A stretch of DNA of 64,000 nucleotides from Bacillota bacterium (GTDB lineage: Bacteria > Bacillota > Clostridia > Lachnospirales > Lachnospiraceae), in contig JAEWJZ010000030.1 in the NCBI GenBank assembly GCA_023386315.1, positions 1 through 64,000 of the forward strand, read 5' to 3'. Below, piece by piece: positions 33,224-40,658 of this stretch (the stretch's first letter is position 1; every line of letters begins with the position of its first letter). The position numbers and the translations under genes are program-made. The notes under the pieces are model-generated. The model did not search any database, had not been told where the DNA came from, and saw nothing but the letters and a program-made list of their open reading frames with translations.

Positions 33224-33619
33224 ATGGCAGATATTACGAATGGAGTTATCACACTAACTGGCAGAAAAAAATTCTGTAAAGCACATGCGGGAGATATGAC
33301 ACTTCCTATTATTACTCATATGGCATGGGGAGATGGAGGGGTGGAGGATAATGGAAATCCCAAAAAAGCTTCCGGAAATGAAATTGGCCTTTATCATGAA
33401 TTGATGAAGAAGGAAATTGAAACTCATGTTTATACAGATGAGACTGAAACAATCTGCCGCTATACGGCTGCTCTTAACAAAGGGGAGCTGACCGGAAGTG
33501 AAATATCAGAAATGGGACTATTTGATGCAGAAGGAGATTTAATTGCTTACCGGACCTTTATGCGTAAAGGGAAAGATGCAGATATTCCTCAGATCTATGA
33601 TATGGATGAAATATTTTAA
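33224..33619 (+). CDS. Tail fibre N-terminal-type protein
   Basis: A 131-aa protein. The N-terminal MADITNGVITLTGRKKFCKAHAGD and the ITHMAWGDGGV segment resemble the baseplate-binding N-terminal domain of phage tail fibres (gpH-like). Here it is a separate short protein without the distal shaft. AAAGGACG lies before the ATG. It probably sits between gpI and the real fibre as an adapter. Confidence 0.65.
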   Translation: MADITNGVITLTGRKKFCKAHAGDMTLPIITHMAWGDGGVEDNGNPKKASGNEIGLYHELMKKEIETHVYTDETETICRYTAALNKGELTGSEISEMGLFDAEGDLIAYRTFMRKGKDADIPQIYDMDEIF

Positions 33620-33631
33620 GGAGGTTTTATA

Positions 33632-34066
33632 ATGGCATTTTGTGATGTGAAGAACCCGCCGGAATATACGGCAGAAATTCGAAAATGGGACAGGGATACG
33701 CTGGCAGATGGTCAGGAGATGGCGGTTGAGATTGAACAGCTTTTTAATAATACTTTTTATAATAAAACAGTGCAGGAGCAGCATGAACGGCTAATAGAGG
33801 TAAGTGTTCCGGCTTCTGGATGGAGCGATACGGCTCCTTTCAGTCAAAGAGTTGCGGTAGCAGGAATGAAAGCGACTGACAATCCGGTATTAAGCCCATG
33901 TACGCCTAAAAATCTGGATGCCACAGCGGTAAAGATTAGAAGAAAAATGACTGGGATGATAACTGACGGGGAGACAGAAGATGGATATGTGACGTTTTAT
34001 TGTGGAGAAAAGAAGCCAATGGAAGACGTTCGTGTATATCTGAGAGGAGTGAGTGCAAATGGGTAA
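33632..34066 (+). CDS. Tail-locus protein of unknown function, near the fibre
   Basis: A 144-aa protein. I recognise it only as a type often found next to fibre genes in Clostridia phages. The part RLIEVSVPASGWSDTAPFSQRVAVAGMKATDNPVLSP suggests a beta-structured domain decorating a fibre or baseplate. AAGGAGG precedes the ATG. It overlaps the fibre gene by 8 nt. Confidence 0.6.
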   Translation: MAFCDVKNPPEYTAEIRKWDRDTLADGQEMAVEIEQLFNNTFYNKTVQEQHERLIEVSVPASGWSDTAPFSQRVAVAGMKATDNPVLSPCTPKNLDATAVKIRRKMTGMITDGETEDGYVTFYCGEKKPMEDVRVYLRGVSANG

Positions 34067-35084
34067 AGTGAGTATTTCAGGGGCAGGAGGTGCAGGAGGC
34101 GGATTTGATGAGTGTACCTCAACCAGAGCAGAAGTGCTAAAAGGGTATACTGCTATTACAGGCGATTCTGATGATGAAGTGGTGGTCGGAACCTTGGAAC
34201 TTACAGGAGATGTAGCGGATAGTCAGGTGCTGTCTGGTAAATCCTTCTATAACACGAACCCTAAAATTAAGAGAACAGGAAGTATGGTGAATCAGGGAGC
34301 TGTAAGTCAAACTTTAAATCCTGGAGGAAGTTACACTATTCCGTCAGGCTATCATAATGGATCCGGAAAGGTTACAGTCAACAGTCTGGCAAGCCAAACA
34401 CCTGGAAATGCTTCAACAGGACAGATACTAATTGGATATAATGGGTGGGTAAATGGTCAAAAAGTGAATGGTAGTATACCGATTCAAGGAGCAGACGAAG
34501 CTGCTGATAGAGCGTGGGCTATAAATTGGTCAACTTGGGGAGGTGGAGAAATTTTTTTAGGTGTTCGTAATGGACATTACCTAAACGGTGTAAATTGGAT
34601 ACGATACAATCTAACAAATTATGTTGCTGGAAATATAAAAAAGGGAGTAAACATTGGTGGAGTTGTTGGTACATTTGAGGGGTGGCTTCCAACTGCAACC
34701 GATTTATATTTAAGGGGTAACAATATAATAAATTGGCGTAACTTAAGCGACCGCTATCCAGTTACGTTCGATAGTGGTCAAATTACAATATCGACCCAAC
34801 AATCACCTGGTATAAGGGTAGACGGTATTAATTTTACAGGTTTCAATAGTTTGAATATAGAAGGCTATACAGATAACCAATATGGAATTACCAAGAGACT
34901 TAGTTTAATGCAAGTAATGGGGAGTGGTGCTGGTGATAGGCAGTTAGGATTTTTAGACTTAACGAACACTAATGCCGGACCGTATGTTGTTAGTTTTAAT
35001 ATTTCAATGCATCAAATTAACGCTAATATATATATATTAGCCTATCAGATGATGGGGGCTATTTATCGTATTTGGCTATCATAA
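34059..35084 (+). CDS. Tail fibre / receptor-binding protein
   Basis: A 341-aa protein. The glycine-rich start GKVSISGAGGAGGGFDECTSTRAEVLKGYTA and the YTIPSGYHNGSGKVTVN repeat motif are common in Clostridia phage tail fibre-like proteins. The last 190 residues are Asn/Thr/Ile/Gly-rich, beta-strand-like and unlike anything I can name. They are encoded by visibly more AT-rich DNA than the upstream genes, which fits an exchanged receptor-binding domain that sets the target range. ATG 34059 follows GAGGAG. Function is inferred from position and composition. Confidence 0.7.
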   Translation: MGKVSISGAGGAGGGFDECTSTRAEVLKGYTAITGDSDDEVVVGTLELTGDVADSQVLSGKSFYNTNPKIKRTGSMVNQGAVSQTLNPGGSYTIPSGYHNGSGKVTVNSLASQTPGNASTGQILIGYNGWVNGQKVNGSIPIQGADEAADRAWAINWSTWGGGEIFLGVRNGHYLNGVNWIRYNLTNYVAGNIKKGVNIGGVVGTFEGWLPTATDLYLRGNNIINWRNLSDRYPVTFDSGQITISTQQSPGIRVDGINFTGFNSLNIEGYTDNQYGITKRLSLMQVMGSGAGDRQLGFLDLTNTNAGPYVVSFNISMHQINANIYILAYQMMGAIYRIWLS

Positions 35085-35102
35085 ACAAGGGGAGAAATTT
35101 AA

Positions 35103-35507
35103 ATGAAAATTTATGTAAATGATCAATATGAAGTACTCAGTTTAGACAAAGATATAGAAAATTATAAACAGATTTTTGAGACTGACGGGACAAGGGCAGA
35201 AATTTTCGGAAACCTATGTGATGCCTGCATCCAGGGTTACAAATATGAACCTTTATACGAGATGATATTTAATAAAGATGGAAGTAATAAAAGAGACGAA
35301 AAGACCGGAGAATTATTATATAAGGTCGACGAGAATGGTAATAAGATTACACATGGTTTTTCTTGTCATCCTTTTGTTCCTTATCAGACCCTAAATCTTA
35401 TCCAAAAGCAGTATGAAGATTCTCAAAAGCAGATTAAGGTCCTCAATGCTCAAGTAGAGTACATGTCCATGATGTCCGGTATAGAAATGGAGGCAAACAA
35501 TGAGTAA
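35103..35507 (+). CDS. Hypothetical protein downstream of the fibre (possible fibre chaperone)
   Basis: A 134-aa acidic protein: MKIYVNDQYEVLSLDKDIENYKQIFE, then an EKTGELLYKVDENGNKITHGF loop and a C-terminal helix (QKQYEDSQKQIKVLNAQVEYMSMMSG). A small gene directly after a fibre gene is often a fibre assembly chaperone, but the sequence alone does not prove it. GGGGAGA lies before the ATG. It overlaps the XkdX-like gene by 8 nt. Confidence 0.6.
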   Translation: MKIYVNDQYEVLSLDKDIENYKQIFETDGTRAEIFGNLCDACIQGYKYEPLYEMIFNKDGSNKRDEKTGELLYKVDENGNKITHGFSCHPFVPYQTLNLIQKQYEDSQKQIKVLNAQVEYMSMMSGIEMEANNE

Positions 35508-35640
35508 GAATTATGAAAAGGTAAAATGGCTTTATGATAATAAATCGTGGTCTTTAAACTGGGTGCAGGATGCAGTGTACCGGTGGATCACGGTGGCTGA
35601 GTACAAGGAAATCACAGGAAAAGAATATAAGAAATCATGA
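35500..35640 (+). CDS. XkdX family small phage protein
   Basis: A 46-aa protein: MSKNYEKVKWLYDNKSWSLN, then WVQDAVYRWITVAEYKEITGKEY. This is the XkdX pattern (Trp-rich start, then the YKEITG motif) found just before the holin in PBSX-like and many Clostridia tail loci. Function unknown. ATG 35500 follows AATGGAGG and overlaps the preceding stop. Confidence 0.8.
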   Translation: MSKNYEKVKWLYDNKSWSLNWVQDAVYRWITVAEYKEITGKEYKKS

Positions 35641-35650
35641 GGAGAAAAAA

Positions 35651-36079
35651 GTGGATAAAATCATAGAACTATTTGCCCTTGCATGGGGCAGTCCAATTAT
35701 TAAACTGGTTATTTTAGCGGTAGTGATGGACACCTGTTTTGGCTGCATCAGAGCAATTAAAGAACACAAATTTAACAGCTGTTTTGGAATAGACGGAGCA
35801 ATCCGTAAAATTTCCATGGTAGCATCTTTGGCGTTTCTCCTGGTGCTTGATCAAATCGTACATCTAAATCTAATTGGTTTTATTCCGGAAGCAATCCGGT
35901 CTTATCTGCCAGTTAATGCGATTGGTGTAGCGGAATTTTTCGGACTTCTATACATAGCTTATGAATTGGTTAGTATTTTAAAAAACATGACGTTATGCGG
36001 ACTTCCCGTAAAACACATATGGGAAACAATAAAGAAATTCCTGTCACAGTATACAGACGAGCTCCCTGATCGAACATGA
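35651..36079 (+). CDS. Phage holin (toxin secretion/phage lysis family)
   Basis: A 142-aa membrane protein with three hydrophobic segments (about residues 14-31, 54-76 and 90-112). It carries the holin_4 pattern VVMDTCFGCIRAIKEHKF...FGIDGAIRKI, then VAEFFGLLYIAYELVSILKNM. It starts at GTG 35651 after TGAGGAG; a longer frame would run back over XkdX. It forms holes in the membrane so the amidase reaches the wall, releasing particles by lysis of the producer. Confidence 0.88.
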   Translation: MDKIIELFALAWGSPIIKLVILAVVMDTCFGCIRAIKEHKFNSCFGIDGAIRKISMVASLAFLLVLDQIVHLNLIGFIPEAIRSYLPVNAIGVAEFFGLLYIAYELVSILKNMTLCGLPVKHIWETIKKFLSQYTDELPDRT

Positions 36080-36110
36080 GATTTACGAGAACACCGCCTC
36101 GTGGCAATTT

Positions 36111-36141
36111 CCTTTCTCTTTTCATATTATAAAGAGAAAGG
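36111..36141. promoter_or_regulatory. 11-bp perfect hairpin between holin and the next small gene
   Basis: CCTTTCTCTTT (36111-36121), a 9-nt loop and its perfect complement (36131-36141). No T-run follows. It ends just before the AAGGTGAT ribosome site of the 51-aa gene, so it may be an RNA-processing or stability element within the lysis genes. Confidence 0.5.
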
Positions 36142-36156
36142 GACAAGGTGATATCC

Positions 36157-36312
36157 ATGGTAAAAAGCGAAGCAACCAAAGACATGACCCACATAGAACT
36201 GCTTGGTATACAGGAAAACTTAAAAGATTCCGATTATACAGAAATCGAACGCTTCCGGGAATCCTTTAATGCAGATGACATGGGATTCTCGGGAAGAAGG
36301 GAGGGGATTTAA
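36157..36312 (+). CDS. Small hypothetical protein, 51 aa
   Basis: Reads MVKSEATKDMTHIELLGIQE and ends ADDMGFSGRREGI. It is acidic and helical, with no membrane segment, and is not recognised. ATG 36157 follows AAGGTGAT with good spacing. Its stop abuts the amidase start, so translation of the two is probably coupled. Confidence 0.6.
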   Translation: MVKSEATKDMTHIELLGIQENLKDSDYTEIERFRESFNADDMGFSGRREGI

Positions 36313-37143
36313 GTGGAAATAAACAAACTTCTGACCCCATACAACTACAGCAACGGCGAACTATGCCGTATTAAATATATCGTCATTCATTATGTAGGAG
36401 CGCTGGGAGGGGCAGAAGCAAACTGCAAGTACTATGCTTCCCGGTATGTCGGCGCCAGCGCCCACTACTTTGTGGGATTTTCCGGAGAGATTTGGCAGTC
36501 CGTAGAGGACAAAAACATCGCATGGCACTGCGGTGCCAAGACATACATCCATCCCGAATGCCGCAACAGCAACAGCATTGGCATTGAACTGTGTGTCAGA
36601 AACAAAGGCAGCCAGTCCGATACAAGCAGAGACTGGTATTTTGAAGATGCTACAGTCGCTTCAGCAAAAAAACTGACAAAACAGCTGATGGAACAATACG
36701 CAGTCAGCGAAGATCACGTAATCCGCCACTACGACGTAACCGGCAAAATCTGCCCCAATCCATATGTATATAACCACACCAGCCATACATGGGATGATTT
36801 TAAAGATTCACTTTTATCAGCAGCGGAAGTAAAATCCGGATGGGTGGAAGAAGAAAACGGCTGGAGATTTTATTTGGGAAATACAGGAGATTATGTGAAA
36901 AACGCCTGGTATCAGGACGGAGAAACCTGGTACTGGTTTGATGAAGCCGGATATATGGTAAAAGACACCTGGAAAACCGGAAGTGACGGAAAATGGTATT
37001 ATTTAGACAGTGCCGGAAAAATGGCAAAAGACCAGTGGGTTATCTGGAAAAATGAGCTTTACCGGTTAACATCTGACGGCAGTATGTATGAAGGGGAGCT
37101 GCGCCTTAATACAGATAAAAACGGTGCACTTCAAATTTTATAA
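36313..37143 (+). CDS. N-acetylmuramoyl-L-alanine amidase with wall-binding repeats
   Basis: A 276-aa endolysin. Residues 1 to about 165 are an amidase_2 (PGRP-like) domain with zinc ligands at IVIHYVG (His), HVIRHYDVTGKICPNP and the matching His/Cys. It cuts the amide bond between muramic acid and L-alanine. About residues 175-260 hold cell-wall-binding repeats (NAWYQDGETWYWFDEAGYMV, GKWYYLDSAGKMAKDQW). It starts at GTG 36313 directly after the previous stop, with GGGAGGGG upstream. No signal peptide, so export depends on the holin. Last gene of the tail locus. Confidence 0.92.
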   Translation: MEINKLLTPYNYSNGELCRIKYIVIHYVGALGGAEANCKYYASRYVGASAHYFVGFSGEIWQSVEDKNIAWHCGAKTYIHPECRNSNSIGIELCVRNKGSQSDTSRDWYFEDATVASAKKLTKQLMEQYAVSEDHVIRHYDVTGKICPNPYVYNHTSHTWDDFKDSLLSAAEVKSGWVEEENGWRFYLGNTGDYVKNAWYQDGETWYWFDEAGYMVKDTWKTGSDGKWYYLDSAGKMAKDQWVIWKNELYRLTSDGSMYEGELRLNTDKNGALQIL

Positions 37144-37148
37144 GAACC

Positions 37149-37180
37149 TGGCGGGATCCAATAAAATGAGATCCCGCCAA
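37149..37180 (+). terminator. Hairpin ending the tail/lysis operon
   Basis: GGCGGGATC (37150-37158) pairs perfectly with GATCCCGCC (37170-37178). No T-run follows on the plus strand, so termination efficiency is uncertain. Confidence 0.55.
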
Positions 37181-37183
37181 ACC

Positions 37184-37219
37184 AAAAAATCCCATTCAGC
37201 GGGTTAGTCTGAATGGGAT
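37184..37219 (-). terminator. Intrinsic terminator of rpsT
   Basis: On the minus strand, an ATCCCATTCAG/CTGAATGGGAT stem (11 bp, 37189-37199 and 37209-37219) is followed by TTTTTTGG. It ends rpsT 17 nt past its stop. Confidence 0.88.
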
Positions 37220-37235
37220 AAATATCGTTTATGAA

Positions 37236-37499
37236 TTAAGCCATTGCGTTAACAGCTTTAGAGATTCTGGATACTTTTCTGGAAGCGTTATTCTTATGAT
37301 ATACGCCTTTAGTAGCAGCTTTGTCGATCTCTGTAATAGCATTTACTAATAATGCCTGGGCAGCAGCCTTGTCACCGGCAGTAATAGCAGATTCCACTTT
37401 CTTAATGGATGTTTTCACTTTGGATCTGATCGCTTTGTTTCTAGCAGCCTTAGTTTCGTTAACTAAGATTCTTTTCTTTGCAGATTTAATGTTAGCCAA
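37236..37499 (-). CDS. rpsT: 30S ribosomal protein S20
   Basis: An 87-aa primary 16S rRNA-binding protein. It is rich in Lys/Ala, with the N-terminal ANIKSAKKRILVNETKAARNK motif and a C-terminal KNNASRKVSRISKAVN. The start is TTG at 37499, preceded by GGAGGTG at proper spacing; this gives the standard N-terminus (M)ANIKS. A reading from 37514 adds five residues that include the ribosome site. In Firmicutes rpsT follows holA; here the tail locus separates them. Confidence 0.97.
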   Translation of the reverse strand: MANIKSAKKRILVNETKAARNKAIRSKVKTSIKKVESAITAGDKAAAQALLVNAITEIDKAATKGVYHKNNASRKVSRISKAVNAMA

Positions 37500-37590
37500 T
37501 CTGTACACCTCCAATAAAATGTAATATGATTTATTCTTTGTTTTGCATCAAAGCCTGGACACGGACAGTTCAATGTAAACATACTTTTAT

Positions 37591-37619
37591 ATTTTAGCGA
37601 ATTTCAGTACATATGTCAA
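37591..37619 (-). promoter_or_regulatory. Promoter of rpsT
   Basis: On the minus strand, TTGACA (37619-37614), a 17-nt spacer and TAAAAT (37596-37591). Strong consensus; the leader is about 85 nt. Confidence 0.75.
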
Positions 37620-37677
37620 TACATAATTCCTGCTTTTTTGCAGAAAATACCTTAGAAATGCTGGAAAGGAGGAAGAA

Positions 37678-38655
37678 ATGGAAAACACATTTGAAGTTCG
37701 TACAGACCTTGCTGTTGAAGAAAAAGAAAGCTTTCCCGGTGACGGAGGGGAAATATCAGGAGTATCATTGCGGGAATGGCACCGGTCCGACAGCCGCATT
37801 AAAATGACTGAGGTAAAAATACTTGATGAAAAAGGATCAAAAGCCATGGGAAAGCCCATTGGAACCTATATCACCCTGGAAGCAGACCAGTTGTCTTTAA
37901 AAGATGAGGATTATCACAGGGAGGTGTCCGAAGAGCTTTCAGCCCAGATCTCCAAGCTGCTGGAAGGGAAAGATTTCAGAAAACCGGATTTTCACGTATT
38001 GGTGGCAGGACTTGGGAATTCTTCCGTAACTCCGGACTCTTTGGGGCCGAGAGTTCTGAAAAACCTTCAGGTCACCAGGCATTTAAAAGTTCAGTATGGG
38101 GAAGATTTCTGGCGGGGAAAAACCATGCCGGTGATCAGTGGAATTGCTCCTGGTGTAATGGCTCAGACCGGAATGGAAACAGCCGAAATACTAAAAGGAA
38201 TTATTAAAGAAACAAAACCGGATCTCATTATTGCAATTGATGCTCTGGCTGCAAGAAGTGTAAAACGTCTTGGAACCACCATACAGCTTACGGATACCGG
38301 AATCCATCCAGGTTCCGGAGTGGGAAATCACCGACACAGCTTAACAAAAGAAAGCTTAGGGGTACCGGTTATGGCAATTGGCGTACCCACCGTGGTAGGC
38401 GCTGCGGCCATCGTTCACGATACAGTCAGAACCTTAATCAAAGCTTTGTCAGAAAATATGGAAACCAGGGGTATGGGAGATTTTATGGAAAATCTTAATT
38501 CTGATGAGCAGTATGATCTCATACGGGAACTTTTAGAGCCGGAGTTCGGACCACTTTATGTGACCCCTCCCGATATTGACGAAACCGTGAAAGAATTGAG
38601 TTTCACCATCTCAGAGGGAATCCATATGACCTTTCTGGGACAGGAAGTTTCGTAG
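37678..38655 (+). CDS. gpr: GPR endopeptidase, spore germination protease
   Basis: A 325-aa aspartic-type protease that degrades small acid-soluble spore proteins at germination. The N-terminus contains VRTDLAVEE, the pattern near the autoprocessing site of the zymogen. Further on are VAGLGNSSVTPDSLGPRVL, IAIDALAARSVKRLGTTIQ and DTGIHPGSGVGNHR, all typical. GGAGGAAG precedes the ATG. It is transcribed away from rpsT and followed by spoIIP, the standard order. In sporulating relatives it is made in the forespore. Confidence 0.96.
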   Translation: MENTFEVRTDLAVEEKESFPGDGGEISGVSLREWHRSDSRIKMTEVKILDEKGSKAMGKPIGTYITLEADQLSLKDEDYHREVSEELSAQISKLLEGKDFRKPDFHVLVAGLGNSSVTPDSLGPRVLKNLQVTRHLKVQYGEDFWRGKTMPVISGIAPGVMAQTGMETAEILKGIIKETKPDLIIAIDALAARSVKRLGTTIQLTDTGIHPGSGVGNHRHSLTKESLGVPVMAIGVPTVVGAAAIVHDTVRTLIKALSENMETRGMGDFMENLNSDEQYDLIRELLEPEFGPLYVTPPDIDETVKELSFTISEGIHMTFLGQEVS

Positions 38656-38711
38656 TAAACAGCCGGCTTTCTGCATAGTATATTATGAATCAAGAATGCA
38701 GGAAGGCGGCT

Positions 38712-40097
38712 ATGAAACAGAGCAGTGAACGATTGAACCGGTTAATTAAAAAATTAATGATTGCAGTAAGCCTGATTCTGGCCGTTCTTTTGAGTTTTAA
38801 AGAAGCTTCCCAGGCAGCAGGCAGGCTGGATTTAAAGGATATACAAGACTGGATCGGAGAGGGAGTTGCTGAAAACGTCTCCTTTATCTGGCGGTACCAG
38901 TATCCTGCTGCCGTCTGGGACCAGGAGGGGGAAGATGGGAAAGCGCTTTATCAGAAAGATTCTCTCGGAAGCCTTTTTTGCGGGTTTTTCTTCAGCCATT
39001 CCCCCTTATCCCGTTATACGGGTAAAAGTAACACGACAGCTGATTACTACGGAGAGAATGATCCGGCATACAGGAGTTATTTAGAAAGTGGGAAGTTCTA
39101 TGAGGAACACAGCTTTCTTCTATATGATGGAGGAGAAGAGAGCGGGGAAGACGGAAGCGTAAATGCCGGGGCACATAAGATTCAGCCGGAGACACAGGAA
39201 AGCCAGGCAGCAGCACAAACGCCAAAACAGGAGGTGAGCCAGGAGCTACAGCAGCCCGGGCCTGTGGGTACAGAAAAGAAGTCTGCAATGACCTGTGCGT
39301 CAAGCAGTATCTGGCCGATTGTGGGAACCACATACCGAAAGGAACAGCTGGCAGATTATGATTATATGATGAAGCATTTTTACAGTGTTCATACCTCCAC
39401 GACTGCAGGGCGGGATCTGATGAAAGCCGATCAGTTCCTTTCAGAGAAATTTACTCTGGAAGGAGGAAATGACAAACCCCAGATTTTAATTTACCACACC
39501 CATTCCCAGGAAGAATATTCCGATTTCAGGACTCAGAATAATAAAGAAGCAACCGTAGTGGGAATCGGAACCTATTTAACAAAACTATTAACGGATAAGG
39601 GTTATAACGTCATCCATGACACTTCCGTATATGACTTGCAAAATGGAAAACTGGACAGAAACAAAGCCTATACCTACGCTCTCGACGGCATTACAAAAAT
39701 TCTCCAGGAAAACCCCTCTATAGAGGTCATCCTGGATATTCACCGGGATGGTGTAAACAGTGATCTGCATATGGTCAATAAAGTCAATGGGAAAATGACA
39801 GCGCCAGTTATGTTTTTTAACGGAGTCTGCCAGACTCCGGAAGGTCCCATTGAATATCTGCCAAATCCTTACAGAGAGAAGAATCTTGCCTTCAGCTTTC
39901 AGATGCAGCTGGACAGCGCAGCCTATTTTCCCGGTCTCACCCGTAAGATTTACATAAAAGGACTCCGTTATAACCAGCACTTAAGAGCCAGGTCTTCCTT
40001 AATTGAAGTAGGTGCCCAGACCAATTCCTATCAGGAGGCATTAAATGCAATGGAACCTCTGTCAGAGGTTTTGGATATGGTCTTAAAAGGGAATTAA
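38712..40097 (+). CDS. spoIIP: Stage II sporulation protein P
   Basis: A 461-aa membrane-anchored peptidoglycan amidase/endopeptidase of the engulfment complex (with SpoIID and SpoIIM). It has an N-terminal membrane segment (about residues 12-32) and a low-complexity Gln/Glu/Ala linker (about 150-195). The catalytic domain has ILIYHTHSQEEYS, VILDIHRDGVN and the C-terminal LIEVGAQTNSYQEA. The start at 38712 has AGGAAGG upstream; an ATG 27 nt earlier has none. It follows gpr after 56 nt. Confidence 0.94.
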   Translation: MKQSSERLNRLIKKLMIAVSLILAVLLSFKEASQAAGRLDLKDIQDWIGEGVAENVSFIWRYQYPAAVWDQEGEDGKALYQKDSLGSLFCGFFFSHSPLSRYTGKSNTTADYYGENDPAYRSYLESGKFYEEHSFLLYDGGEESGEDGSVNAGAHKIQPETQESQAAAQTPKQEVSQELQQPGPVGTEKKSAMTCASSSIWPIVGTTYRKEQLADYDYMMKHFYSVHTSTTAGRDLMKADQFLSEKFTLEGGNDKPQILIYHTHSQEEYSDFRTQNNKEATVVGIGTYLTKLLTDKGYNVIHDTSVYDLQNGKLDRNKAYTYALDGITKILQENPSIEVILDIHRDGVNSDLHMVNKVNGKMTAPVMFFNGVCQTPEGPIEYLPNPYREKNLAFSFQMQLDSAAYFPGLTRKIYIKGLRYNQHLRARSSLIEVGAQTNSYQEALNAMEPLSEVLDMVLKGN

Positions 40098-40121
40098 ACA
40101 GAGAACATATTGGTAACTAAA

Positions 40122-40170
40122 AAAGCTGGGAACCTGTTATTTATCAGGTTTATCCAGCTTTGAGTCTTTT
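40122..40170 (+). terminator. Terminator after spoIIP
   Basis: AAAGCTGG + AACCTG arms pair with CAGGTT + CCAGCTTT (40122-40161), followed by GAGTCTTTT. The tail is weak but the stem is strong. Confidence 0.65.
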
Positions 40171-40202
40171 ATACAAATGTAATCTTAAGAGAGCAAAAAC
40201 AA

Positions 40203-40231
40203 TTGCGCGATAAATTGGAATATGTTACCAT
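40203..40231 (+). promoter_or_regulatory. Putative promoter of the small holin-like toxin
   Basis: TTGCGC (40203-40208), a 17-nt spacer and TACCAT (40226-40231), giving a leader of about 65 nt. The -10 is imperfect. Confidence 0.45.
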
Positions 40232-40303
40232 AAATACAAGGAACAATCGTGTCACTGCAGGGGCGTTGGCCTTCCATCATTACATAGATGGGAGGTGATG
40301 CAA

Positions 40304-40387
40304 ATGAAATATGACTTTAAAGACCTTATGGCCTTTGGTACATTCATTTTAGCATTGCTTACCTTTATTTTTTATAATTGTAAGTAG
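40304..40387 (+). CDS. Small holin-like toxin (type I toxin-antitoxin)
   Basis: A 27-aa peptide reading MKYDFKDLMAFGTFILALLT and ending FIFYNCK: a short polar start, one membrane helix and a basic end. This is the Hol_Tox/TxpA-like pattern of type I toxins in Firmicutes, which depolarise the membrane when overproduced. GGGAGGTGATG gives a strong ribosome site 3-9 nt before the ATG. It lies in a 560-nt stretch between spoIIP and lepA with no other gene. An opposing promoter downstream would make an antisense RNA. Confidence 0.75.
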   Translation: MKYDFKDLMAFGTFILALLTFIFYNCK

Positions 40388-40512
40388 CGTTTTTCTATAA
40401 AGACCTGGAAACAGGCATAGAAAAACCACCCTTGTATACTTTGGACGGTAGCAAGGATGGATTTCTATCATCGTTATTGGCCAACCCCTTGTATTGGGGC
40501 GGTTGTTTCTTT
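40388..40512 (-). ncRNA. Putative antisense antitoxin RNA
   Basis: The region between the toxin stop and the opposing promoter. A minus-strand transcript starting near 40512 would be complementary to the toxin mRNA 3' end. The region is highly structured: TTTTTCTAT...ATAGAAAAA arms enclose CCTG/CAGG (about 40389-40427), and there is a GC-rich hairpin at 40481-40505. The exact 3' end is not visible, and the RNA may extend into the toxin gene. Confidence 0.5.
40481..40512 (+). terminator. Terminator of the toxin mRNA
   Basis: CCAACCCC-TTGTATT-GGGGCGGTTG hairpin (one bulged C) followed by TTTCTTT. Confidence 0.65.
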
Positions 40513-40518
40513 ACTATT

Positions 40519-40547
40519 ATTCTAATACATAATTACTGTATTTGCAA
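40519..40547 (-). promoter_or_regulatory. Antisense promoter for the antitoxin RNA
   Basis: On the minus strand, TTGCAA (40547-40542), a 17-nt spacer and TAGAAT (40524-40519), pointing back at the toxin gene. No gene on that strand follows, so the product is probably an RNA. Confidence 0.6.
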
Positions 40548-40658
40548 GCGAAAATAGTAATATGATTAAGGTAATTCAACGCTTTCCCGGTGGACAACCG
40601 GTAATTTTAATGGTATATTTGAAGACATTAGAAACATCAGAAAAGAGGATTATACTTT

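Noticed and set aside
19936..37143. Complete prophage
   Set aside because: No integrase, terminase, portal, capsid or replication genes, and no direct repeats noticed at the ends.
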